Shown here: piece after piece, positions 8,768 to 16,900 of the stretch | How positions within the stretch are numbered: position 1 is the first letter of the stretch | Layout: each line of letters opens with the position of its first letter | Source: Chrysochromulina tobinii | Taxonomy: Eukaryota > Haptophyta > Prymnesiales > Chrysochromulinaceae | Direction: 5' to 3' | Length of the DNA stretch: 17,815 nt | Assembly: GCA_001275005.1 (NCBI GenBank) | Contig: JWZX01002112.1 | Span: 1-17,815, forward strand | The notes under the pieces: model-generated | The model's database searches: none | Seen by the model: only the letters and a program-made list of their open reading frames with translations | Told to the model about the DNA's origin: nothing | Made by a program: the position numbers and the translations under genes

Positions 8768-9361
8768 ATGGCGCCGCCCGAGAAAAAAGAGAAGCTGACG
8801 CACCAACAGACGTTCGTCGCACCTAAGGTTGATACTCCGCAGCAACCAGCACAAAACACATCTGCTCTCCTCGCTCAAGTCGCCGCAAACAAAAAGGCAG
8901 CAAAGAGCGATGCAAAACCGGCGGCGACCCCTGCTCCGCCGCCGCCGCCGCCGCCGCCGGCCCCTGCTCCGGTCGCCGCCGCCAAAGCTGGAAAGGCGGA
9001 CAAAAAGGTAGAACCAGCCCCTACGCCGCCGCCGCCGCCGCCGTCCGCGGATGCCAAGCCCAAGGCAAAAGGTAGCAAGGCACCCGCTAAGGTGGAGCCC
9101 CCTGCTCCGCCGCCGCCTGCGCCGGTCGCTGACGCCAAACCTGAGTCTAAGCCCAAGGGCGGCAAGGAAAAATCCCCTGCTAAGGCGGAGCCCCCTGCTA
9201 AGGCGGAGCCCCCTGCTAAGGCGGAGCCCTCTGCTCCGCCGCCGTCTGCGCCAGCCGCCGCCGCCAAACCGAAGCTTGACGCCAAGAAGGCTGACAAACC
9301 TGCGCCTGGGACGCCGCCGGCAGCGACGCCGACGGGCAAAGGGAAGAAGAAGTCAAAGTAG
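8768..9361 (+). CDS. Lys/Ala/Pro-rich low-complexity protein, function unknown
   Basis: This 197-residue ORF starts at an ATG in the context GCGTCGATGG; the frame is open 23 codons further upstream, but those look like leader. The first 45 residues (MAPPEKKEKLTHQQTF onward) have normal composition. The rest alternates polyproline runs with Lys/Ala stretches and ends in GKGKKKSK. An 18-bp unit encoding PAKAEP is repeated in tandem near 9175-9230. The protein would be basic and disordered; no signal peptide, membrane segment or enzyme motif is visible. It could be a nuclear, cytoskeletal or RNA-binding scaffold, but nothing shows which. Compositional bias keeps the opposite strand open too (Gly/Ala-rich), which I treat as a shadow. 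The plus-strand reading is preferred for its ATG, its non-repetitive N-terminus and its lysine-rich end. Confidence 0.55.
   Translation: MAPPEKKEKLTHQQTFVAPKVDTPQQPAQNTSALLAQVAANKKAAKSDAKPAATPAPPPPPPPPAPAPVAAAKAGKADKKVEPAPTPPPPPPSADAKPKAKGSKAPAKVEPPAPPPPAPVADAKPESKPKGGKEKSPAKAEPPAKAEPPAKAEPSAPPPSAPAAAAKPKLDAKKADKPAPGTPPAATPTGKGKKKSK
9175..9230 (+). repeat. 18-bp tandem repeat, three copies, coding PAKAEP
   Basis: The unit CCTGCTAAGGCGGAGCCC occurs three times head to tail inside the Lys/Ala/Pro-rich ORF, and its length keeps the frame. A diverged further copy near 9080-9100 suggests growth by slippage. Confidence 0.65.
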
Positions 9362-9363
9362 AC

Positions 9364-9510
9364 TCATAATCCATAGGCGCAGCAATGCATCGTCAACGAC
9401 TTGCCGACGTCGAGCTGGTGCTTGTCAGTTAGCATGCGAAGGGCATCCTCATAGCACTGCAGCCTTGAGGCTGCCTGCTTGTCCTTATTATTAGACCTGA
9501 TGCGAGACAT
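9364..9510 (-). CDS. Possible 48-residue protein, unrecognised
   Basis: An ATG at 9510 opens a 48-codon frame ending in TGA at 9364-9366. The start reads MSRIRSNNKDKQAASR and the end MHCCAYGL, with a Tyr/Glu/Leu-rich helix-like middle, so composition is that of an ordinary soluble protein rather than a GC-driven shadow. An in-frame stop lies upstream at 9577-9579, so the ATG is the natural start unless an exon is spliced in. The stop lies two bases from the stop of the convergent Lys/Ala/Pro-rich gene, so their 3' UTRs must overlap. I do not recognise a family. It may be a small gene, the last exon of a larger one, or chance. Confidence 0.35.
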   Translation of the reverse strand: MSRIRSNNKDKQAASRLQCYEDALRMLTDKHQLDVGKSLTMHCCAYGL

Positions 9511-10500
9511 GTCGCTACGGCGGCGAGATACGCGAGTATGCAGGTAGGCGCCTGGTATCGCGTGGGCATGAGTGTGCTACTGCTATTGGCGCGCTGTGTG
9601 AACGCGCAGCCTGTGTCGCGTGTCCACAGGATACTGTGTGTGTCTCACGTCCGGTCACTGGCCGGTGTGGGCGGTGTGCATTACGTTGTCGCTGCGCCAG
9701 CCCGTGCGCTGGTGCTGCGGCTGGGTTCTAGAGGTATGGCAATAGGATGGGTTAGGGTTGAGGGTGGAGTAGAGAGGGGGACCGGCGCTCCCGCGGGGAA
9801 CCGCGGCGCTGAGCGGAAGCCGAGCCCCGCGGGCCGCAGCCGCCGCGCGCGGGTCGGTGGCAGCCCCGCAAGCCGCATGCACATACCGGGCAGCCGCCCC
9901 GGGGTGGACGAATTAATCGAATGGGGACAAACCTGTCTTGAAGAGCGCAAGAGCCAGTAGATGACACGTAATAGGAAATAGCTAGTTATGTCTTGACACG
10001 ATGTACTAAAAGACGTACTGGTTTCCACTGTTAGTATGCTCCACTGAGCTGTGCACTGGCGCCACTGCGCACACGCACAAAGACAAGGAACACCATCGAG
10101 TTCGCTGTCGTCCAGTCACGGAGCAGAGTCAGGGACTGGCTCCCCAAGGATACATCTTACATGTACTTGCCCGGAAAGGCAACTGGACAACCTCGACCAT
10201 GCGATGATCGGTTACAGACACCCACCACTATTCACACATGAACACGGTTGTGTCACTGTCATTTCCCGAAAAACGAAACGGTGATCGGCCTGTAAGAAGT
10301 AACTTGGTCGCGTAGCCCGTACACGGCGTTGGTTGGTGATTGCGGTTCATCAAACTACACAAAGGCAGCCTGTTGAGCGCGACATCCCGGTCCCTGCTAA
10401 AGCTAGCCAGGCTTACATCGCGGTGGGTGAGTGGGAACCTCTCTCCTGCGCCATTCACAGCCAATTGGTAAGTATTCATTCACACCATGCCCGCGCAGGA
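9511..10500. other. Intergenic region, no convincing gene
   Basis: This 990-bp stretch lies upstream of the TPR-dioxygenase gene. It contains an inverted pair CCCGCGGGG / CCCCGCGGG (near 9791-9799 and 9824-9832) in a GC-rich block, then a less GC-rich part from about 9950 to 10330. Open frames on both strands here lack family features, and most lack an ATG. The promoter of the downstream gene should be within it, but I can point to no motif. Confidence 0.4.
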
Positions 10501-12778
10501 ATGGCGTCGATCTGCGAGGCGATTTCTGCCGCTGCTCAGCGTGCCGCGATCCTGCAGCGCGATGGACACCTGGAAAGTGCAGCGAGATTGCTGCACGACG
10601 TGCTTGCTGCCTCGACTGATGCCTTCCAAACCTTCACGCTGTTGAACAACCTCGCGGGCGTGCGCCAGCGCCAAGGTAACCTTGTTGAGGCGCTTGGGTT
10701 GTACGAGCAGGCGCTGTCACTCAAAGGAGGTGCAACTCTCGCTGCAGAGCTCGTGCTAGGTGCTCAACACAACTATGGTGTGTGCTTGCGCCAAGCTGGC
10801 CGAGAGGCCGATGCCCTTCCTGTTTCGCGTGAAGCGCTGGAGGGGCGCCGCAAGCTATTTGGCATGGGGCACGCCACGTCCTTGGCCTCGCTTCGCTCAT
10901 ATCTTCGCGCGTTGAGCGCGCTCGGCCGGCACGCCGAAGCCTTCGACGAGTGTGCACGAGCCATACCTGCTCATCTGCTCGGCGTACATCACGCATCGTG
11001 TGATGCCATTCGTCGTCAGCTCGAGCCTTCTACCCACAGCCCATCGGGTGCTGTCGACGTGGCACCACCGAGCCAACGGCCCATGGACTTGGCAGGTGGC
11101 GCGCCACCACCACTCGCGCCATTGTGCGGGGGCGCGTCGTCACCGCAGGCGCCAGCACCGACGCACTGCTGCGTCAACGAGCCGCACTGGGAGTCTTCCG
11201 CGTGTCGATCGCTCGCGGCACGAGGGTGGGTGGTGCTGCGCCTTCCCGACGATTTGGCAGCAGTGCCATCGGAGCTCATCGAGCTCGCCCCCAAACTCTT
11301 CTCTGACGGCGTCGGGGTGGGCGGCGGCGCAGGTAGCGCTCAGGACGGCGCGCGCATGAGCGGAGGATGCGTGTGCACAGCCGAGGGCGTGCCAACAGCG
11401 GTCGGCCGTCACATTGAGCTCTGTCATCGCCTCTGTTGTGCAGTCATGGGGTACCTCACCGCTAGCCCATGCCACGTGCTCCCGGCGAGCCTGGACCCTT
11501 TTCGTAGCGCCGGCGATCGCGAGAGTGCCCAAGACGGCGCCACTGCGGCGTGCCGCGACATCTTCGCTCGCTCGGAATTGCAAATTTTCCAATACCGCTC
11601 TACGTGCTGCGTGGGGCTCGACTCTCGGCGCGACTCTAGTCGCGACTCTAGGCGCGACTCTAGGCGCGACTTTGGCAGTGCGAGCGATGGCGATGGTGGC
11701 GGCGGTGGCGACGGTGGCGACGAGGGCGGCGAGGGGCGACGAGGGCGGGGGCGACTGTGGCGAGAGTGCTCACCATGGCGCGGATTGTGGCGAGAGTGCC
11801 CACCTCGGCGCGGACTGTGGCGAGAGTGCCCACCTCGGCGCGGACTGTGGCGAGAGTGCCCACCACGGCGCGGACTGTGGCGAGAGTGCCCACCACGGCG
11901 CGGACTGTGGCGAGAGTGCCCACCACGGCGCGGACTGTGGCGAGAGTGCCCACCACGGCGCGGACTGTGGCGAGAGTGCCCATCACGGCCGCGTTGATTG
12001 CGAGAGTAGAAGCGGCGTCAGCCACGGCAGAGCGTGCGCATGCTTCGCGTGCCGCTCGGGCGGCGTACTCGTGGATGCGCACGCCGATCAAGGGCTCCTT
12101 ACCCTCTCCCTTCCTTCAAGTCTGCCGTTGCTTGAGGCTCTGCCGCCGCATGCTGCTCCTGATGAGGGAGGCAAACAGCATGCAATCACAGAGGCTCTGC
12201 CGCCGCATGCTGCTCCTGATGAGGGAGGCAATCAGCATGCAATCACAGAGGCTCTAGCGCCGCATGCTGCTCCCGATGCTGCGGCAGCGTCCATACATGC
12301 TGCTCAAGATGCACAGGAGGGGCGCGATATCGGTCGAGATGCACAGGAGGGGCGCGAGATCGGTCGAGATACACAGGAGGGGCGCGAGATCGGTCGAGAT
12401 ACGGATGAGCTCCGTCTGATTCGGGCGATGCTCGGCCCGATGACAACGGATCGAGCCGACGGTTGGATGCCTCTTGAGGCGACTCTACACCCCCACGAGC
12501 TTCTTTTGTACGCGGGCAAGGCTCTCGAGCATGCAAGTGCCGGCTCCATACCGGCGCTCCTGCATCGAGTGCGCGCGCCGCCGCGCGGTCGCGAGCGCTT
12601 CTCGGCACCCTACTTCTTGCGCCCGTCTGCCGACGTGGCGCTGCCGCCAGTGCCCGGAGGCGGACCGCTCATGATCAGTGCGAATGACTTTCTGCGCTGT
12701 GCCGTGGCGGCGCGCGACGTGCGTGTGCCACCCGAGGAGAACGTGAGGAGCCTTCGCGTCGCTCGGCAGGCTGCCTGA
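10501..12778 (+). CDS. TPR plus 2-oxoglutarate/Fe(II) dioxygenase, probably one intron
   Basis: The ATG at 10501 begins about 150 residues of helix pairs of TPR type (for example NLAGVRQRQGNLVEALGLYEQAL, split over two helices), a protein-binding module. A Pro/Ser linker follows, then a region like the N-terminal domain of isopenicillin-N-synthase-type dioxygenases (ACRSLAARGWVVLRLP). After a change of phase the catalytic core continues: HAD (His 12080-12082, Asp 12086-12088) followed by QGLLTL, a distal His in LLHRV (12563-12565), and R-x-S (RFS, 12596-12604) for 2-oxoglutarate. All cofactor ligands are present, so it should be an active non-haem iron oxygenase; the substrate is unknown. An intron from GT at 11604 to AG at 12021 or 12030 restores phase. 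The HxD to His gap is about 161 residues, stretched by translated tandem repeats. The stop is TGA at 12776-12778. Confidence 0.72.
11620..11667 (+). repeat. 12-bp tandem repeat, four copies
   Basis: Four units of the type GACTCTAGGCGC lie head to tail with one or two differences, followed by a decayed fifth. They sit just after the proposed 5' splice site of the dioxygenase gene. Confidence 0.75.
11749..11988 (+). repeat. 30-bp minisatellite, eight copies
   Basis: Seven units of consensus CGCGGACTGTGGCGAGAGTG followed by CCCACCACGG run from 11779 to 11988, preceded by one diverged unit from 11749 and followed by decayed sequence. Units differ only at a few sites (CCTCGG versus CCACGG, GGATT versus GGACT), so the array is young. 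Because 30 is a multiple of three and the unit lacks stops, several frames on both strands stay open across it, giving long spurious ORFs. Confidence 0.9.
12134..12290 (+). repeat. 57-bp tandem repeat (19 codons), three copies
   Basis: Units begin at 12134, 12191 and 12248, each starting GAGGCTCTGCCGCCGCATGC or a near copy. The first two are almost identical and the third diverges after about 30 bp. The repeat is translated in the dioxygenase frame as a 19-residue unit beginning EALPPHAAPDEGG, between the HxD motif and the distal His. Confidence 0.85.
12308..12397 (+). repeat. 30-bp tandem repeat (10 codons), three copies
   Basis: Three head-to-tail units, GATGCACAGGAGGGGCGCGA followed by GATCGGTCGA with small changes, encode the decapeptide DAQEGREIGR or near copies. 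It is unrelated in sequence to the upstream 30-bp array and keeps the dioxygenase frame. Confidence 0.88.
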
Positions 12779-13976
12779 GAGCGTCTTACGGGCCTTATGA
12801 CAAGGCGCTAAAGGCTGTGCGGTTTCTTTTCCACGTCTTCCGGTTGTCGTCTTGTCCTCATGAAGCTACAAGCTTAACCGATGCGCGGGCCCGGTGCGGG
12901 CGACGAGGGCCGGACTCTACACTCTTCGAGACCGTTCGACTTCGTGGGTCCGCTCTCGGCTCGCCGTGTTTATTGGATTTGAGTCGTGATTGCCAGAGAG
13001 ATGCCGTTGCCGACGCCGTGGTCCCGGGCCCTTACCCGGGCCCCTGACCCAGACGCAGACTGAGCCTCGGCACGGGACAAAACAGACGCGGGTACACAAC
13101 GAGACCGCGCCGATTTTTGTACAGTTCGTATTCTCGAAACACGCGACGAAAGTGTGTTGTTTAGGATCCAAGATGTTAGCTTGGCGTCAATCGAGGCGTC
13201 AAAAAGTAGAATTCCAAAGTGGTTTGTTCCTTTCAATCCCTCGGGGTGCTCTCGATCTAGAGTACTATTAAAGCACCCTAACGTTAAGTTTCGACTTTGA
13301 GTCGTCCAAAACGCGGTGAACGTAATTCATGACGATTGACGTATATTAGGAATTAGTGTTAGATGGAGTCTGAGTGGAGTAGACTTAGAGTAGACTGGCG
13401 TGGAGTGAGTGAATGAATGAGTCGGGGTCGTGTATGGTGCTTAGAACACCGTCACGGTCATTTTAATCATTTGTGATGAGTTGACTGTTGACCAAACTCT
13501 GCGACTGGGCTCCTCGGGTAGAGGGGAGCCAGCCGGTAAGAACCTGCCTAAGGGGGACCTCGGAGGCATAGAGGTCGTCGAGTCCCGAGAGGCTGGAGAC
13601 TGGTGCTTAGACTGAACAGGGTCACGCACACTCTCGTCTTCTCCCCTGAGAACCTTCCTACACCTCGTCAGAGCTCCACGATACCTCGTCGGATCTCCCG
13701 CCGGTATCTCTCGGATCTCCCAGGGATCCGCCGGTATCTCGACGGAGCTCACTTACCGGTCTCTAGGGCTGTTCCGTAAGCCGGTTAACTGACCCCCACC
13801 GGGGGAATGACCCCCCTACCGCTCGCAAACTCTGTTCCTGAACAGTGAACTGTTGTGAAGTCGTTAACACTAACAACATCCTTCGCATCTCCAAGCTCCC
13901 ACCCTATCATCTTACCATTCATCGTTCCAAACATGACAGCGCAGCGCAAAGTGCACGGAGCGCCCATACGCTGCTC
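12779..13976. other. Convergent intergenic region between the dioxygenase and WD40 genes
   Basis: This 1.2-kb stretch should hold the two 3' UTRs. A palindromic pair CCCGGGCCC-TTA-CCCGGGCCC lies near 13023-13043. From about 13080 to 13440 the sequence is visibly richer in A and T. Short repeated motifs (CGGATCTCCC, CGCCGGTATCTC) occur near 13680-13740, and hairpins CCCCC-ACC-GGGGG (near 13794-13806) and AACAGT-GA-ACTGTT (near 13840-13853) follow. Open frames here lack ATG starts or family features. I saw no tRNA, rRNA or mobile element. Confidence 0.45.
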
Positions 13977-16900
13977 TCACATCATCACCTCGAGGTGGTA
14001 CAGCTCCCCTGAATGTGCGCCGGCAGCAATCCTAGGCCAACTCACAGCCACACACAAGATCGGGCTCGGCGCATAGAATGCGCCGCCCCCCTCCTTCATG
14101 CGAATTGTCGCGCCATCGCGCACCACACCCTCTGCCTCTTTGCTGAAAGCCATGGCCGCGCCTGGATGCGTTTCGAGCAGGTTGAACGAATCTGCATCCC
14201 AGACTTTGATCGTCCTGTCCCATGAACCAGAGGAAACAATTTTGGTCCCGTCTCGGGAAAACGCTACCGAATTGATGTCCCCGCTGTGGGCGTTCGTCTT
14301 CTCGCTCAACAGCTCCAGTTTGCCTGCCGGGCAACCCAGCAAGCGTCAGGGTTGGCCAAGGAGGGGCGATTTGAAAGCTCCAGCGCACCCGAATCCCAGG
14401 CTTTGATCGTCCCGTCGTACGATCCGGACACAATCTTGGTCCCGTCCGGGGAAAACGCCACCGACATGACCCAGTGGCTGTGGGCGTTCGTCTTTTCGCT
14501 CAGCATCTCCAGCTTGCCTGACAGACAAGCCAACAAGCGTTAGTTTTGGCCGAGGAGGGGCGATTTTGAGCTCGCGGCGCACCCGAATCCCAGACTTTGA
14601 TCGTCTTGTCGGTGATGCCGCAACTTACGATCTTCAAGCCATCTGGGGAAAACTGGACGCAGGAAATGGAGCCAAACCGGCCAGAAGCATGCGCTTTCGT
14701 CTTCTCGCTCAACAGCCCCAGCGCGCCTGCCAGACAAGCCAGAAAGCGTCAGTTTTGGCCAAGAAGGGGCAATGTTGAGGGCTACGGCGCACCAGAATCC
14801 CAGGCTTTGATCGTCCCGTCGCGTGATCCGGACACAATCGTGGTCCCGTCCGGGGAAAACGCCACCGACATGACCCAGTGGCTGTGGGCGTTCGTCTTCT
14901 CGCTCAGCATCTCCAGCTTGCCTGACAGACAAGCCAACAAGCGTTAGTTTTGGCCAAGGATGGGCGATTTCGAGCTCGCGGCGCACCCGTATCCCAGACT
15001 TTAATTGTCTTGTCGTGCGATCCAGAGACAATCCTGGTCCCATCCGGGGAAAACGCGACCGAGTTGATGTCCCCGCTGTGGGCATTCGTCTTCTCGCTCA
15101 TCAGCTCCAATTTGCCTGCCAGACAAGCCAGAAGGCGTCAGTTTTGGCCAAGGAGGGGCGACTTGAGGGCCCCGCGGCGCACTTGAATCCCAGACTATGA
15201 TCGTCCCGCCATTACATGCGGACACGATCTTGGTGCCATCGGGCGAAAACGCGACCGAATTGATGTCCCCGCTGTGGGCATTGGTCTTCTCGCTCAGTAG
15301 CTCCAGTTTGCCTGCCAGACAAGCCAGCAGGCGTCAGTTTTGGCCAAGGAGAGGCGATTTTGAGTTTGCGGCGCACCCGAATCCCAGACTTTGATTGTCC
15401 CATCAGCCGATCCCGACACAATCTTGGTCCCGTCCGGGGAAAACGCCACCGACATGATCTCCTTGCTGTGCGCGTTCGTCTTCTCGCTCAGCGCCTCCAG
15501 CTTGCCTGCCAAACAAGCCAGCAGGCGTCAGTTTTGGCCAAGGAGGGGCAGTTTTGAGGGCTTTGGCGCACCCGAATCCCAGACTTTGATCGTCTTGTCG
15601 TAAGATCCTGACACGATCTTGGTCCCGTCCGGAGAAAACGCCACCGACGTGATCCAGTTGCTGTGGGCGTCCACCTTCTCGCTCAGCAGCTCCAGTTTGC
15701 CTGCCAGACAAGCCAGCAGGCATCAGTTGTGGCCAAGGAGGCGCAATTTGAGAGCTCGTGGCGCACCCGAATCCCAGGCTTTGATCGACTTATCTCCCGA
15801 TCCCGACACAATCTTGGTCCCGTCCGGGGAAAACGCCACCGACCAGATGGTGCCGCTGTGGGCGTTTGTCTTCTCGCTCAGCAGCTCCAGTTTGCCTGCC
15901 AGACAAGCCAACTGGCGTCAGTTTTGGCCAAGGATGGGCGATTTTGAGCTCGCGGCGCACCCGAATCCCAGACTTTGATCGTCCCGTCGCGCGATCCCGA
16001 CACAATTTTGGTCCCGTCCGGGGAAAATGCCACCGACGTGATGACGCTCCTGTGGGCATTCGTCTTCTCGCTCATCAGCTCCAATTTGCCTGCCAGACAA
16101 GCCAGCAGGCGTCAGTTTTAGCCAAGGAGAGGCGATTTCGAGCTCCGGCGCACCCGATTCCCATACTTTGATCGTCCCGTCCTCAAAGCCAGCAACGATG
16201 AGCGACTTGGACTGGTCAGTGCCACCATCCTCGTCACAGCCCTGGCCACCGTCCCAGATGGCGACACACGAAACCCCACTTATTGAAACCCCACTTGTGC
16301 CCTTGAGCTCCTCGAGCAGCTCCTGGCTCTCGGCGTCGTACACAAAGATGGAGTTGCCTGAGCCGCTCACGATGCGTGTGGAGCCGACTGCCACAGAGCC
16401 GACGGCCAGTTCGTGCGACAGTGTGCCGATGCACGCATCCTTCTCTTGAGATTTGTTACGCCACTTGAGTGCACGCGTCAGCTGAATTTGCGAAGCTGCT
16501 GCACGAAACACCGCACTTGCATCTGGCTGCTGCAGGGCGAGCTGCATCACTGCTGCGCCCTTGTCACGCTGCAGCACGTCCATGTACTTGCCAACAAATT
16601 GGCGCATCTCGGCCGCGTCTGTCAGGTCCACACCGTCCACACCTCGCAGCTCGAGGTAGTCCTTAGCCACGCTCGAGAGAAGGCCTCTGTCGATTCGCTC
16701 ACGAAGTAGTGCGAGATCGGTCGCATACACGTTGGCAGCTTGGGCAGCGAAGGCAGCTTTCGCGCCCTGACCATCGGCGCGACAGAGGTGCAAAATGCCG
16801 TGTCGCAGCCAGTAGTACGTCGCCTCATCATCCGGCGCACGGCCTTCGGGTGGTGTCGCGGTGCGGCGCCACGCGATGAACCCCTCGGCGAGCATCGCGT

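Larger units (their letters stand above)
11604..12030 (+). other. Candidate intron holding minisatellites
   Basis: The dioxygenase N-terminal part is in one frame up to about LQIFQYRS (near 11600) and its HxD core is in another from about 12035. Removing 11604 (GTGCTG) to 12030 (GGCAG), or to 12021 (GTCAG), joins them in frame; the lengths 427 and 418 are both 1 modulo 3, as required. The interval is filled with a 12-bp repeat, a Gly/Asp-type low-complexity tract and the 30-bp minisatellite. There is no clear pyrimidine tract. A frameshift mutation within the repeats is the alternative. Confidence 0.45.

Noticed and set aside
8875-9339. Gly/Ala-rich minus-strand frame opposite the Lys/Ala/Pro-rich gene
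   Set aside because: It is a mirror of the biased codons on the plus strand and lacks a non-repetitive part.
9538-9960. Plus-strand frame of 140 codons with a signal-peptide-like start
   Set aside because: The composition after the first 20 residues is that of random GC-rich sequence and no family is seen.
10468-10498. GTAAGT followed by CAG just before the dioxygenase ATG, as a tiny intron
   Set aside because: A 31-nt intron would be extremely short, and the sequence upstream shows no coding character; kept only as a curiosity.
11749-11988. CRISPR-like array
   Set aside because: The 30-bp units are directly adjacent with no spacers, and the setting is eukaryotic.
11660-12257. Long frames on both strands across the 30-bp minisatellite
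   Set aside because: They stay open only because the repeat unit has no stops and a length divisible by three.
13441-13752. Minus-strand frame of 103 codons in the intergenic region
   Set aside because: It has no ATG start and no recognisable domain.
13977-16084. Many short minus-strand frames in the WD40 region as separate genes
   Set aside because: They join into one gene once the ten uniform introns are removed; the tails after GAP in each are intron translations.
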